Assembly (NCBI GenBank): GCA_021604665.1
Contig: BQJK01000001.1
Coordinates: 1,144,419-1,208,418, forward strand
DNA length: 64,000 bases
Direction of reading: 5' to 3'
DNA from: Rhodomicrobium sp.
Lineage (GTDB): Bacteria; Pseudomonadota; Alphaproteobacteria; Rhizobiales; HXMU1428-3
The position numbers and the translations under genes are program-made. Numbering within the stretch: the stretch's first letter is position 1; each line of letters begins with the position of its first letter. Of the stretch, positions 33,833-44,587 are shown piece by piece. Below the pieces are notes generated by a model that saw only the letters and a program-made list of their open reading frames with translations, did no database searches and was not told where the DNA came from.

Positions 33833-35635
33833 TCACTCCTTAGGCAAATTCAGCCTGATATGAAGCTCTCTAAGCTGACTTGGGGAAACATCTGATGGCG
33901 CGCTCATCAACAGATCTTCAGCCTGTTGGTTCATCGGGAACATGGTTACTTCACGGATGTTTGGCTCCCCGCAAAGCAGCATCACAATCCGGTCCACACC
34001 CGGTGCAATACCACCGTGAGGCGGCGCGCCATATTGTAGGGCCCGCAACATACCACCAAATTTATCTTCCAATACCTGCCGGTCATAACCCGCAATATCA
34101 AAGGCTTTTTCCATAATTTCAGGTTTATGATTTCTGATCGCGCCAGAGGACAGCTCAACACCATTACAAACAATATCATATTGATAAGCGTTGATGGTTA
34201 GCGGGTCCTGAGTCTCGAGCGCTTCTAAACCACCTTGCGGCATAGAGAAGGGGTTGTGAGAAAAATCAACACGCTTCTCATCTTCATTCCACTCAAACAT
34301 TGGGAAATCAACAATCCAGCAGAATTTGAACCCGTCAGTTTCAGAAAGGCCAAGCTCATCACCAACCCGCACACGAGCAGAGCCAGCAAATTCAAGGAAG
34401 TTCTTCGGCACACCCGCCACGAAGAACACCGCATCGCCATCACCAAGCCCAAGCTGTTCAGCAATGGCTTTGGTGCGCTCTTCACCGATATTTTTTGCAA
34501 CCGGGCCAGAACCAGCGCCATCTTTAAAGAAAATATAACCAAGCCCAGGCTGGCCCTCACCTTGCGCCCAGCTATTCATGCGGTCACAAAAAGCCCGTGA
34601 GCCGCCTGTCGGTGCCGGAATGGCCCAGACACGTACCTCAGGGTCTTTCTCAATCATCCCGGCAAAGATTTTAAAGCCAGAGCCAGCAAAATGATCTGTA
34701 ACATTTTCCATAACAATCGGGTTGCGCAAATCAGGCTTATCAGAGCCATATTTCTCCATCGCTTCCTTATAAGGAATACGGGGGAAGCTCTCTGTTACAG
34801 AAGCGCCATCAGCAAATTCAACAAATAGATCCCGCAATACAGGTTCCACCGCCTGGAACACATCTTCCTGCGTTACAAAGCTCATCTCAATATCAAGCTG
34901 ATAAAACTCACCAGGACTTCTATCTGCGCGCGCATCTTCATCACGGAAGCAAGGGGCGATCTGAAAATAACGATCAAAGCCAGCCATCATTATCAGCTGC
35001 TTGAACTGTTGCGGCGCTTGCGGCAGCGCGTAGAATTTACCCGGATGCATCCGAGATGGCACAAGAAAGTCCCGTGCGCCTTCAGGGCTGGAGGCGGTAA
35101 GAATTGGCGTTTGAAATTCAAAGAAGCCTGCATCAATCATCCGCTGGCGCATAGACGAAATAATCTGCGCCCGTTTCATTATATTATTATGAATGGTCTC
35201 CCGGCGGAGATCAAGAAAACGGTATTTCAACCGGGTTTCTTCAGGGTAATCAGGCTCACCAAAAATAGGCAAAGGCAGCTCTTTTGCAGCGCCAAGCACT
35301 TCCATCTCACGCACAAAAATCTCAATCGCACCCGTTGGCAGCGTATCATTACGGCTATCTTCAGAGCGGGCCTTCACGACGCCATCAATGCGAATAACCC
35401 ACTCGGATTTAACAAGTTCCATGTCTGCAAAAGCGGGGCTGTCAGGGTCACAAACAATCTGCGTCACGCCGTAATGGTCACGCAGGTCAACAAACAGCAC
35501 GCCGCCATGGTCCCGCACCCGGTGCACCCAGCCAGAAAGACGCACATTTGCCCCCACATCTTCCAGGCGGAGGGCTCCACAAGTATGGCTCCGAAAGGCG
35601 TGTAGATCAGCTGATCCTGACAAATCCTGCGTCAT
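33833..35635 (-). CDS. aspS: Aspartyl-tRNA synthetase
   Basis: AspRS charges tRNA-Asp. The 600-aa length is that of bacterial-type class IIb enzymes with the GAD insertion. An N-terminal OB-fold anticodon-binding domain ([21 protein letters not shown]) leads into the class II core: motif 1 region, motif 2 [27 protein letters not shown] (given in two parts as [16 protein letters not shown] and [11 protein letters not shown]), and motif 3 [13 protein letters not shown]. The ATG at 35635 has GAGAG upstream; the frame opens at 35677. Flanked divergently by rnd, a common alphaproteobacterial pairing. Confidence 0.97.
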   Translation of the reverse strand: MTQDLSGSADLHAFRSHTCGALRLEDVGANVRLSGWVHRVRDHGGVLFVDLRDHYGVTQIVCDPDSPAFADMELVKSEWVIRIDGVVKARSEDSRNDTLPTGAIEIFVREMEVLGAAKELPLPIFGEPDYPEETRLKYRFLDLRRETIHNNIMKRAQIISSMRQRMIDAGFFEFQTPILTASSPEGARDFLVPSRMHPGKFYALPQAPQQFKQLIMMAGFDRYFQIAPCFRDEDARADRSPGEFYQLDIEMSFVTQEDVFQAVEPVLRDLFVEFADGASVTESFPRIPYKEAMEKYGSDKPDLRNPIVMENVTDHFAGSGFKIFAGMIEKDPEVRVWAIPAPTGGSRAFCDRMNSWAQGEGQPGLGYIFFKDGAGSGPVAKNIGEERTKAIAEQLGLGDGDAVFFVAGVPKNFLEFAGSARVRVGDELGLSETDGFKFCWIVDFPMFEWNEDEKRVDFSHNPFSMPQGGLEALETQDPLTINAYQYDIVCNGVELSSGAIRNHKPEIMEKAFDIAGYDRQVLEDKFGGMLRALQYGAPPHGGIAPGVDRIVMLLCGEPNIREVTMFPMNQQAEDLLMSAPSDVSPSQLRELHIRLNLPKE

Positions 35636-35946
35636 TTTTTGTGTCTCTCTTGTTTTGGGTAAGGGCTCAAAGGCCAAATGCCCCTAAAAAAGGGGCAACA
35701 CCCTGCATTTAAAACTGAATATGCGGGAAAAGCGCATGAGGGGCTTTGTTTGTCAAGATGCTTGCGTTAATGATAGGGCATAATGCAATAAAATTTTAAA
35801 AAGAACCATTTTAAAGGGTTGCCATCCGGCCAAGGCAGTTATGGCCCTAAATCAGCTCTAGCAAAACCAGAAACGGTCGCGCCAGATATAACAAAGCCAA
35901 ACCCGGCGTAAAATGCCAGTGACGCCAACAAGCAAAAAGCACTCCT

Positions 35947-37095
35947 ATGCAAATCATCACAACCACCGACCAATTGCAACAGCTCACAGAGCGGCTCAGC
36001 AAGCATGATTTTGTCGCAGTAGACACCGAATTTATGCGCGAATCGACCTATTGGCCAGACCTGTGTTTAATCCAGATCGCCTCTGAAGATGAAGAAGCCA
36101 TCATAGACCCGCTCGCCAATGGCATAAACTTAGAGCCGCTATTTCATCTGATGAGTGATAAAAGCACAATTAAGGTGTTTCATGCAGCCCGCCAGGATGT
36201 TGAGATTTTCCACAAGCTGTCCGGCAAAATACCTGAGCCGTTATTTGATACTCAGGTCGCAGCTATGGTCTGTGGCTATGGCGAGCAAGTCGGATATTCC
36301 CAGCTCGTCAAAAAAATCACAGACACCGACCTCGATAAATCTTCACGCTTCACAGATTGGGCCAAACGCCCGCTAAGCGAAAAGCAACTCACCTACGCCA
36401 TAGGCGATGTAACCCACCTGCGGGTTATCTATAGAAGCTTACAAAGCATGCTGGAGAAGTCAGGCCGTGCCGCCTGGTTGGCGGAGGAAATGGAAACCCT
36501 CACCAGCGTCGAAACCTACGTAACAGAGCCAGAACACGCCTGGAAACGCATGAAGATGCGGGTGAAATCCAGGAAAGCGCTCGGCATCCTCATTGAATTA
36601 GCTGAATGGCGCGAAAGCCTGGCCCAGCGCGCAAATATCCCGCGCGGCCGGGTCATGAAAGATGACGCCCTCTTTGACATCGCCAATCAGGCCCCTAAAA
36701 ACACCAAGGATCTAGGCCAGCTTCGTGCTGTATCAGATGGCTTTGCCCGCTCGGAGAAGGGCCGCGAAGTCATCAGCGCCGTAGAGCGCGGCAAAGCCAA
36801 AGATATAGACAGCATCCCTCCCCTTAAAAAGGGCAACCCGCTGGATGCGCAAGCCGTTGCTATTTGTGAATTATTGCGCGTGCTGCTAAAGGCCATCGCT
36901 GCTGAAAATGGCGTCGCGCCTAAAATGATCGCCACTGCCAGCGACCTTGAGCGTCTGGCTCAATCTGATGAGGCTGACATCCCCGCCCTGCAAGGCTGGC
37001 GTTATGATTTATTTGGAGAACCAGCCCTGAAAATAAAACGCGGCGAATTACTGCTGACAGTTAAAGACCAGCGCGTTCAAACAATCGAAGTCTGA
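35947..37095 (+). CDS. rnd: Ribonuclease D
   Basis: RNase D is a 3'-5' exoribonuclease that trims tRNA precursors. The 382-aa protein has the DEDD exonuclease domain: VAVDTEFMRESTYWP (Exo I), VFHAARQDVEIF (Exo II), YAIGDVTHLRVIY (Exo III region). A C-terminal HRDC domain is visible around LAQRANIPRGRVMKDDALFDIA. It is divergent from aspS. Confidence 0.95.
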   Translation: MQIITTTDQLQQLTERLSKHDFVAVDTEFMRESTYWPDLCLIQIASEDEEAIIDPLANGINLEPLFHLMSDKSTIKVFHAARQDVEIFHKLSGKIPEPLFDTQVAAMVCGYGEQVGYSQLVKKITDTDLDKSSRFTDWAKRPLSEKQLTYAIGDVTHLRVIYRSLQSMLEKSGRAAWLAEEMETLTSVETYVTEPEHAWKRMKMRVKSRKALGILIELAEWRESLAQRANIPRGRVMKDDALFDIANQAPKNTKDLGQLRAVSDGFARSEKGREVISAVERGKAKDIDSIPPLKKGNPLDAQAVAICELLRVLLKAIAAENGVAPKMIATASDLERLAQSDEADIPALQGWRYDLFGEPALKIKRGELLLTVKDQRVQTIEV

Positions 37096-37216
37096 TCATA
37101 AATGCCGGCTATTCACTAATGCAGAGCTTGCAACCACGAGTATTTTTATAATTGTGTTGTGAGTGAAAAAACCGCGCACGAGGCAGGTGCATAGGTAAGC
37201 CTAGCAGTCTAGAAGC

Positions 37217-38176
37217 TTAGCTATCCAGCCCAGCCATTAGTTCACGCCGCGGGTTATAAGGCGCACGCCGCCGCCAGTCTGCCATAGCAAAGCGTGTTTC
37301 CTCAGACCAGCTCTCAGGCATAACAATACGCAAGGTCACCAGCTGGTCACCACCGCTTGCGCTACCACTTCGCCGCACTCCCATATTCGGCATTAAAACA
37401 ATCTCACCATCACGAGCTTTCGGGTTTACGGTGATCTTGCCCGGCCCGTGAACTGTGGGAATATCAAGCTCAATACCAAAATAAGATTCATAAGGGGTGA
37501 TCGGCACTTCAAGCAAAATGTCATCCCCATCGCGCTCAAAAAAACGGTGAGGCTCTATGCTGATTTTGACCATAAAGGGCTTACCATTTTCGCCGGCCCC
37601 TTTAACCCGCAATTTTTGAGTGGACGTAACCCCGGCAGGAATAGTGATTTTAAATTCTGTTTTATTAGGCAAGCGCACATGTTTTTGAACGCCATGGCAG
37701 GCTTCCATAAAATCAATCGCCAACCGGTACTGCTTCTCACGCTCTTCTTCTGCCTCATCGCCCTTTTGATTTTCTGCATCCGTTTGAGCAGAGGCACGGC
37801 CAGAAGAGCTACCTTCAGCCTCAGAGGAAGTCTCATCATCATCTGATGTGGCTTGAGATGCCCGTGACCAGCGCAGCGCATCATCATCAAACACATTGCG
37901 CGCCTCATCCCAAATCCAGGCATCGCGAAACTCATGCTTTCGCCGAGGCTGCGGGCGCCCCTGATCATTGATACGACCAAGATCATAAAGCGCCCGCGCC
38001 TTCGGGTCCCCCAAAATTTCAAAGGCAGAAACAACTGCCTTGAACTCTTCTTCAGCAGCTTTGTCGCCCCGGTTCCTATCGGGGTGATATGTCATGGCAA
38101 GCTTATGGTAAGCCTGGCGGATCTCCGCCTGGCTGGCCGATTTTTCAACTTGTAAACGCCGATAAAGGTTGCTCAC
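37217..38176 (-). CDS. DnaJ-class co-chaperone (type II, CbpA-like)
   Basis: A 319-aa J-domain protein. The J domain covers residues 1-70 with the catalytic HPD at 31-33 (YHPDRN). A glycine-poor, acidic linker rich in Ser, Glu and Asp (about 100-145) follows, then the DnaJ C-terminal substrate-binding fold (FKITIPAGVTSTQKLRVKGAGENG, in two strands, and ISIEPHRFFERDGDD). The Cys-rich zinc region of classical DnaJ is absent, so this is a type II protein. It starts with GTG. It stimulates Hsp70 (DnaK); the specific client is unknown. Confidence 0.9.
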   Translation of the reverse strand: MSNLYRRLQVEKSASQAEIRQAYHKLAMTYHPDRNRGDKAAEEEFKAVVSAFEILGDPKARALYDLGRINDQGRPQPRRKHEFRDAWIWDEARNVFDDDALRWSRASQATSDDDETSSEAEGSSSGRASAQTDAENQKGDEAEEEREKQYRLAIDFMEACHGVQKHVRLPNKTEFKITIPAGVTSTQKLRVKGAGENGKPFMVKISIEPHRFFERDGDDILLEVPITPYESYFGIELDIPTVHGPGKITVNPKARDGEIVLMPNMGVRRSGSASGGDQLVTLRIVMPESWSEETRFAMADWRRRAPYNPRRELMAGLDS

Positions 38177-38402
38177 GAGACGTAGTTAACTCCAAAAAGA
38201 CTATAATTCAGCTCTTTAGAGGCAACTGCTATGCCAGAATTGCGGACGCTTCAAGGTAAGCCCAAAACGCCTTATGATTAAGGTTAATTGTTAAGGATGT
38301 GAAATGGTCTGAACCGGCTGAAACCATGAAATAAGCAAGCAGATAGGGCTTAAAATGAAGAAAGTGATAGTTCGGGTAAAATTGCCCGCTAACCGCCATT
38401 GT

Positions 38403-39974
38403 TTAAAGGTCAAGAAAACCAAAAAAGCGGCTGTCTCTGTTAACTCTGATGACTGTATCAAGACCTAACAGTTTACCAAGGCTTTTAAAGCGGCGCTCAA
38501 GCCGCTCACCATCCAGCGCATCAAACGGGTGCGGCAAATCAAGAACAAGCTGCCCATCCTCATAACTGGCCTTCGTTTTCGGGATAATCCCCATCACCCC
38601 AGCAGAAACCATATGCGCCGCCCGAATGGCACAGCCCACAAGCCGCGCCCGCTCCAGCATGCGCTTGCTCATCAAACTGGTAAGCGGTTCATCGCTTGCA
38701 TCAGCGCTAGGCCCGTTATGACGGAAAAAACTGGTCAGGGCCAGAAAAGAGCGCCCCATATGATCAATCCCTGAATACACAGAATAAGCAATCGAGGCCA
38801 TTGTCCGCTCGGCGCGGAAAGAGGGATGTGTGCGCCATCCCACATCAGCAATAAGACAAGCCGCATGGCGCAATCGGCGCTCATTCGGGGTTTCTTCTAG
38901 CTCTGGCAATTCAAAAATACGGTCAGTCCAGTCGCAAAGCTCATAAGCATGGGCTGGCGAACGAGAGCGCAAATGCGATAGGTCATCACAAGCCGCTAAC
39001 AAGGGGTCTCGCTCCAGCTCGCTCTTCGGCAGCATGCTATAGAGGATCCCCTCCCGCACACCATAATTAGAGGTAATAATCGTTGAAGGTTCAATATGCT
39101 TGATTAACCGCTGCAGTGTCAGCGCGCCAATCGGCACAACCCCGCGCCGTTGTTTCGAAATTTGTTCAATACCGGTAAATGACTTCATATCATCTACCTT
39201 CATAATTTCACTGGCAAAATCTGAAACCACTTCAGGGTCAAGCTGATAGCCATGCAACACCCTTAGCGGGTATTTTACAGACGCCATATGTAGCTTAATA
39301 AACGCCCGCCACGTGCCGCCAACCAGATAAAATGGCCGCCCTTTGCCAGCCCCTAACCACTCAACACTTGCAAGGGCTTCATCAATCAGCTCTTTCGCCT
39401 TTTTGAGATCACCCCCGGATTGATCGAGCAACCGCAAGCCCCCAAGCGGCAAGGTAGAGCCATGAGAAAGTGAGCGATTAGAAATATCGATCAACTCCAG
39501 GCTACCACCGCCCATATCACCAGCCAGCCCATCCGCCATGGCATCACCAGCCAAAACACCAGCCGCGGCCAGTTCAGCTTCGCGCACACCAGAGATCACC
39601 TCAATCGGTTTGCCGCAAATCTTGGTCGCCTCTTGAATAAACTCAGGGCCATTTTCTGCCTCACGGGCAGCAGCAGTCGCAATAACAAACAGCTGTGTTG
39701 CTCCAATCTGATCAACAACAGAGCGAAACCGCCGCAACGCCATTAAGGCGCGCTCGACCGCATCATCTGAAAGCCGCCCACTACTGGCCACTTCCCGGCC
39801 AAGGCCACACAGGCATTTTTCATTGAATAAGGGTATAGGGGTAAGTTTAGCGCCTTCAAACACCACAAGACGCACGGAATTTGAGCCAATGTCGATAATA
39901 GCAACAGGTTTCAGATCGGTAAGTCTACCGCCAGTGACACGTCGTTTAACTTGCTTGTTTATTAGCTTTGCCAT
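38403..39974 (-). CDS. ppx: Ppx/GppA-family exopolyphosphatase
   Basis: A 523-aa phosphatase that releases phosphate from polyphosphate or converts pppGpp to ppGpp. The N-terminal actin-like domain has [17 protein letters not shown], then [27 protein letters not shown] and a phosphate-binding Gly-rich loop. The C-terminal all-helical domain contains the HD-like stretch [20 protein letters not shown]. It overlaps the end of ppk by 29 bp, forming a ppk-ppx operon. Confidence 0.94.
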   Translation of the reverse strand: MAKLINKQVKRRVTGGRLTDLKPVAIIDIGSNSVRLVVFEGAKLTPIPLFNEKCLCGLGREVASSGRLSDDAVERALMALRRFRSVVDQIGATQLFVIATAAAREAENGPEFIQEATKICGKPIEVISGVREAELAAAGVLAGDAMADGLAGDMGGGSLELIDISNRSLSHGSTLPLGGLRLLDQSGGDLKKAKELIDEALASVEWLGAGKGRPFYLVGGTWRAFIKLHMASVKYPLRVLHGYQLDPEVVSDFASEIMKVDDMKSFTGIEQISKQRRGVVPIGALTLQRLIKHIEPSTIITSNYGVREGILYSMLPKSELERDPLLAACDDLSHLRSRSPAHAYELCDWTDRIFELPELEETPNERRLRHAACLIADVGWRTHPSFRAERTMASIAYSVYSGIDHMGRSFLALTSFFRHNGPSADASDEPLTSLMSKRMLERARLVGCAIRAAHMVSAGVMGIIPKTKASYEDGQLVLDLPHPFDALDGERLERRFKSLGKLLGLDTVIRVNRDSRFFGFLDL

Positions 39975-42114
39975 TTTTTTGTTTCGTTATTCTTGGCGGG
40001 AAATTCTCTTTCAGCGCTTTGCCCCGTCCCGATAAAGAGGGGTTCGTCATGAAGTATGCATGCGCGTTAAAAGGCTTCTCCCCCTTTGCAGGTAAGATGC
40101 GATCTGACGATCCATCACTATTCACCCGCCAACTTTGCTGGTTGTCTTTCAAATTGGCAACCATAATCTGGTTTAACACCTGCTCATGCACAGTTCCTGG
40201 GGGAAGGGGTATCATCACTTCAACGCGTCTGTTCAGGTTTCTCTGCATCATATCAGCCGAGCTGATATAGACTTTTGCGTTTTCAGAGGGCAGCCCCTCC
40301 CCTGCACCAAAGCAGTAGATACGGGAATGCTCAAGAAAGCGCCCAACGATACTTTTCACCCTGATATTATCAGACAGCCCTGGCACACCCGGGCGCAAAC
40401 AGCAGATACCACGGACAACAAGGTCAATTTCAACCCCCGCCTGAGAGGCCAGATATAGCTTATCGATAATCCTGTCATCAACCAGAGAATTCATCTTCAA
40501 CCAGATCTGAGCGGGGCGGCCTGCCTTAGCATGCGCAATTTCCTCATCGATATCGCTCAAAATCCGGTCCCTGAGGCTAAAGGGAGACGTCGTCATCACT
40601 TCAAGCCCATCTGGTTCCGCATAACCGGTGATGAAGTTAAAAATCCGTGTTACATCGCGCCCAATTGCAGGGTCATCAGTGAAATATGAAAGATCCGTAT
40701 AAACCTTAGCAGTCATCGGATGGTAATTACCGGTGCCAAGGTGGCAATAGGTTTTCAACCCGCCATTTTCCCGGCGAATTACCTGGCAAAGCTTGGCATG
40801 AGTTTTTAGCTCCAGAAAGCCATAAACCACATGCACACCAGCGCTCTCAAGGTCCCGCGCCCATCGGATATTTGCCGCCTCATCAAAGCGCGCCTTAAGC
40901 TCCACCACAGCGGTCACAGATTTCCCCGCATCCGCCGCCTCTTTCAGCGCCTGGATAATCGGTGAGTTCTTGCTGGTCCGATAAAGCGTCCATTTAAGCG
41001 AGACCACATCCTTATCCAGCGCCGCCTGCTTCAAAAATTGCAGCACAACATCAAAGCTTTCATAAGGGTGGTGAACAATGAAGTCTTTATCTCTAATCGC
41101 CGCGAAACAATCACCATTATGCTGGCGCATAATCCGCTCAGGAAAACGCTTTGTAAAGGAGGGGAATAACAGATCCCGCCGCTCATCAACGATCAATTCA
41201 GAAGTATCGCTCAGCCCAAGCAGCCCTTCCTGAATGAAAACCTCACTATCGCGCACCTCAAGCTCATCAATCACAATGGCTCGCAGCTCTTCAGGCATGG
41301 TGGCGTCAATCTCTAACCGGATAACAGAACCCCGCCGCCGCCGCTTGAGCGCGGTTTCAAACAACCGCACCAGATCTTCAGCTTCTTCTTCAATTTCAAT
41401 ATCACTGTCCCGCAACACACGGAACGCCCCTTGCGCCAACACCTTCATGCCAGGGAACAACCGATTTGCAAAATGCGAGATCACGGCCTCCATGCGCACA
41501 AACCTGATGGAGGCATCTCCTTCAGTCTGCGGCAATCTGAGAAAACGGGAGATCTGCGGCGGCAGTGGTGTCAGTGCTCTCATCCGCTCACCGCTGCTCC
41601 GCTCCAGTTTCAAGGCAATGCTCAGCCCCATATGCGGAATAAACGGAAAGGGATGTGCCGGGTCCACAGCAATTGGCGTTAGAATAGGAAAAATCTGCTC
41701 CAGAAAATGTGTCTCAAGCCAGTTGGCATCTTCCCGGCCAAGCATTTCTGGCGGCACTACAGAAATATTCTCTTCCTCAAGAAGGGATGTTATCTCACTC
41801 CAGCTTTTTTGCTGTGTATCGCTCAGTTCTGCCACATCGCGGTTAATTTCAAGCAGCTGCTCTTGCGGCATCAGGCCATCTTGGCTTTGCGTTTCAATAC
41901 CAGCCAAAAACTGACCGCGCAGACCGGCAACCCGCACCGAGTAAAATTCATCAAGGTTGGAAGCGGAAATGGAGAGAAACCGCAAGCGCTCGAGAAGCGG
42001 ATGTGTCTGATTGGCAGCTTCTTCAAGCACACGCTCATTAAATTCCAGCCAGGAAAGCTCTCTATTGAAAAATCTTTCTTTCCCAGTCAGCGCTTCGTCA
42101 ACTTTCTTATCCAT
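39946..42114 (-). CDS. ppk: Polyphosphate kinase 1
   Basis: Ppk1 makes inorganic polyphosphate from ATP. The 722-aa length and domains fit: an N-terminal helical domain ([20 protein letters not shown]), a head domain, and two PLD-like domains with the catalytic histidine region [19 protein letters not shown] and the second histidine in [12 protein letters not shown]. It is the first gene of the ppk-ppx operon and upstream of hdaA in the opposite relative spacing (335-bp gap). Confidence 0.96.
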   Translation of the reverse strand: MDKKVDEALTGKERFFNRELSWLEFNERVLEEAANQTHPLLERLRFLSISASNLDEFYSVRVAGLRGQFLAGIETQSQDGLMPQEQLLEINRDVAELSDTQQKSWSEITSLLEEENISVVPPEMLGREDANWLETHFLEQIFPILTPIAVDPAHPFPFIPHMGLSIALKLERSSGERMRALTPLPPQISRFLRLPQTEGDASIRFVRMEAVISHFANRLFPGMKVLAQGAFRVLRDSDIEIEEEAEDLVRLFETALKRRRRGSVIRLEIDATMPEELRAIVIDELEVRDSEVFIQEGLLGLSDTSELIVDERRDLLFPSFTKRFPERIMRQHNGDCFAAIRDKDFIVHHPYESFDVVLQFLKQAALDKDVVSLKWTLYRTSKNSPIIQALKEAADAGKSVTAVVELKARFDEAANIRWARDLESAGVHVVYGFLELKTHAKLCQVIRRENGGLKTYCHLGTGNYHPMTAKVYTDLSYFTDDPAIGRDVTRIFNFITGYAEPDGLEVMTTSPFSLRDRILSDIDEEIAHAKAGRPAQIWLKMNSLVDDRIIDKLYLASQAGVEIDLVVRGICCLRPGVPGLSDNIRVKSIVGRFLEHSRIYCFGAGEGLPSENAKVYISSADMMQRNLNRRVEVMIPLPPGTVHEQVLNQIMVANLKDNQQSWRVNSDGSSDRILPAKGEKPFNAHAYFMTNPSLSGRGKALKENFPPRITKQKNGKANKQAS

Positions 42115-42449
42115 ATTAATTATCTCGGTATCTTCTCGGTCAGCTGTCAGATAACAGCGCTGAATTTCATAAACGGACAGATTAGCTAAAAATGATATAG
42201 CTAGTCTCTATATAGGTTCAAACTCCAGAGACGCCGTAAGCCCCAGACTGCGTCTGGTTAGATTTTACACGCGCTCATTAGTCCCAAAGCAATATTAATG
42301 AGGGTCAATAAGTAAGCTCAGATTACAGCCATGAGGAAAAATACCCCGCAACTTTACTCTGTGCGGAAAGGACCAATGGACTGTTATAATGGCTAAATAT
42401 AGCAGTTTTATGTAAAAGAATTGCGAAATTCAAACGACCAAAAGCGGCC
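42115..42449. other. Intergenic region before ppk
   Basis: About 335 bp that should contain the ppk promoter. A short inverted repeat GCTGT-N6-ACAGC lies at 42143-42158, 29 bp from the start codon. No convincing Pho box or gene was found. Confidence 0.45.
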
Positions 42450-43145
42450 TCAAGGCACATCTTTCAGTATTTCACCGGCAAATTGCCGTGTGATCCGCCG
42501 ACCAGATTGCAAAGCAGACTTATCCAAAAGCTCGACCAACTGCCCAACCCCAACAAAGCTGCGCTCCATTCGAGGCAAAATATATTCGATAAGGTTCGGC
42601 TGGACATCAATCTGCCTGTCCTGAAATTGCTTAATCAGCATCGTCCGCAGCAGCATATCATCCGGCGCTTCAATAGCTGCCACCGGCAGCGCGCGGAGCC
42701 GCGATCTAAAATCAGGGAGTGAAATTTCTATTTGCCCCGGCGCCATAGCCCCAGAAAATAGAATGTGAAACCCCTGCTCTTTCGCAAGGTTTATCAGATG
42801 AAACAGCGCCCGCTCATCGATTCGCCCGGCAACGGAATGAACATCAAGATCTTCAATCACAATCGCGTCGCCATCATGGGCTTCAGCCGCCGCCATATCA
42901 AAATCAGCAGCGCTAAAAATAACCGCCTCAGAAGCAAGCTGCCACACATGCGCCAAATGGCTTTTACCAGAACCCTTGGGCCCCTGAAGGTAGAGCGCTG
43001 GCGCTGACCAGTTTGGCCATAGGTCAATCTGCTGCAGAGCCGCTCGGTTAGACCCAGAGACAAAAAAATCCTCCAGCCCCATTGCCGGGCGATGAGGGAA
43101 GTCCAGCGCTAATTGTAAGGCCTGCTCGCCCCGCATATCAGTCAT
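42450..43145 (-). CDS. hdaA: DnaA-related regulatory protein HdaA
   Basis: A 231-aa DnaA-like AAA+ protein. Hda binds the DNA polymerase sliding clamp and stimulates DnaA-ATP hydrolysis, preventing re-initiation. The N-terminal QLALDFPHRPAMG resembles the clamp-binding motif followed by the Phe/His strand of the family, then Walker A GPKGSGKSHLAHVW and Walker B VIEDLDVHS, and the sensor region. The ATG at 43145 has AGGGGTGGG upstream; the frame opens at a GTG at 43154. No DNA-binding domain IV is present, in agreement with Hda. Confidence 0.9.
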   Translation of the reverse strand: MTDMRGEQALQLALDFPHRPAMGLEDFFVSGSNRAALQQIDLWPNWSAPALYLQGPKGSGKSHLAHVWQLASEAVIFSAADFDMAAAEAHDGDAIVIEDLDVHSVAGRIDERALFHLINLAKEQGFHILFSGAMAPGQIEISLPDFRSRLRALPVAAIEAPDDMLLRTMLIKQFQDRQIDVQPNLIEYILPRMERSFVGVGQLVELLDKSALQSGRRITRQFAGEILKDVP

Positions 43146-43257
43146 TAAACCCACCCCTAATTTGGCACACTACAACCATAGTAGCCCAACACTAAGCCAG
43201 CATGCAGCCCCCAGCAAAAAGCTGAGCTGCGAACCTGCAGGCACAAAGCCATCATTA

Positions 43258-44313
43258 TTATTTATAAATATCGCTCTGAAGATATTGTCCCAGCGCAAAG
43301 CGCACAAGCACCCCAATCGTTGCCGCCAACGGCACAGCAACCAGCATACCGACAAACCCCATCAGATAGCCAAAAACAAACAGAGCAAAAATCAGCCAAA
43401 CTGGATGCAAATTAACCTGGTCACCAACAATTTTCGGTTGCAGTACATTACCCTCAATCAGCTGCCCCGCCACAAACACACCAAGCACCATGCCAATCGG
43501 TAAAAGCTCCGGCCAATATTGGCTCAACGCCATACCGCCCGCTAATAACAAACCAACCATCGACCCGACATAAGGAATAAAACTTAAAAGTCCAGCTGTG
43601 ACACCAATCAAAAACCCGTGTTTCAGCCCAATCGTCACAAGGCCAATTGCATAGAAAGCGGCAAGCAACAGGCACACAGTGACCTGCCCGCGCATAAAGC
43701 CATTTAGGGTTCTATCAATCTGGTTAGCCAGCCCGCGCACTGTCTCCACATGTTTGCGCGGCACCCAGCTATCCATTTTTGCAATAAGCTTCGGCCAGTC
43801 CATCAGCAGATAAAACGCCACAACAGGCGTCACAACAAACAGCGCTATCATGTTCACAAGCGCCAGGCTGCCATCCCAAAGATGGCGTAAAAACGAGCCA
43901 AGCTTAAGTGAAGAACTATCAGCAAACCGCCGTAACGCCTCTTCAAAACCCAGCTCAATTTCAGTCAATTCGGTGCCAAACCAATCTTTATAATAGCCAC
44001 CAATAAGCCCGCGCAAATTCTCCATATGAGCCGGCAAACCTACGGCAAAATCTTTCAACTCCCGCACCAAAAACGGCGCCACAGTGACAAGCAGCAGCAA
44101 AATCAAAATGGCGAATATTATGAGAATAGTCAGCGCCCCAACCGCTCTCGGTATCCCGGCGCGCTTCAGCATTGTCACAATAGGGTCGAGCAGATAGGCA
44201 ATCGCAGCACCAGCCACAAAGGGCAGTAAGATAGGTCTGAGATAGATCATCAGAAACAAAGTCAGCAGTATGGAAATAACCCAGAAGGTAAATGTTTTTT
44301 CTTTAATCGACAT
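43258..44313 (-). CDS. AI-2E/PerM-family transporter
   Basis: A 351-aa membrane protein with about eight transmembrane segments and the family motifs PFVAGAAIAYLLDPIV, ALTILIIFAILIL, and GFMRGQVTVCLLLAAFYAIGL followed by FIPYVGSMVGL. The family includes AI-2 exporters and Na+/H+ antiporter-like proteins, so substrate is undetermined. It lies upstream of hdaA in the same direction, the usual arrangement in Hyphomicrobiales. The ATG at 44313 is preferred to a GTG 9 nt upstream. Confidence 0.9.
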   Translation of the reverse strand: MSIKEKTFTFWVISILLTLFLMIYLRPILLPFVAGAAIAYLLDPIVTMLKRAGIPRAVGALTILIIFAILILLLLVTVAPFLVRELKDFAVGLPAHMENLRGLIGGYYKDWFGTELTEIELGFEEALRRFADSSSLKLGSFLRHLWDGSLALVNMIALFVVTPVVAFYLLMDWPKLIAKMDSWVPRKHVETVRGLANQIDRTLNGFMRGQVTVCLLLAAFYAIGLVTIGLKHGFLIGVTAGLLSFIPYVGSMVGLLLAGGMALSQYWPELLPIGMVLGVFVAGQLIEGNVLQPKIVGDQVNLHPVWLIFALFVFGYLMGFVGMLVAVPLAATIGVLVRFALGQYLQSDIYK

Positions 44314-44587
44314 ATCTAACACTACTAAAATCCTGTTTCAGAAACCTGATAAACTCAAACAAATAGAGACCGCACGCAAAATTGGCAGCGCCCACTCAAG
44401 CTTGATTAAAGGACTATAGCCCAGCCAAGCAGTGATTGCGCCAAAAAACATGCCATCCTTCAGTAACATGGGGATGAGATCTGGAAAAGGGAGATGAGAT
44501 TATAAAGCGGCAAGAAAGGAGCAGAGCCACAACGGTTAAAGCCACCTAATATGGCACAGAAAATATAGAGAAGCCGTCAGCAAACGG

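Noticed and set aside
35679-35697. Hairpin TGCCCCT/AGGGGCA near the aspS start
   Set aside because: Short 7-bp stem with no T-run after it on the minus strand; too weak to call a terminator or leader.
42143-42158. Possible Pho box before ppk (GCTGT-N6-ACAGC)
   Set aside because: It is an inverted repeat rather than the direct repeat of a Pho box, and matches the consensus poorly beyond CTGTCA.
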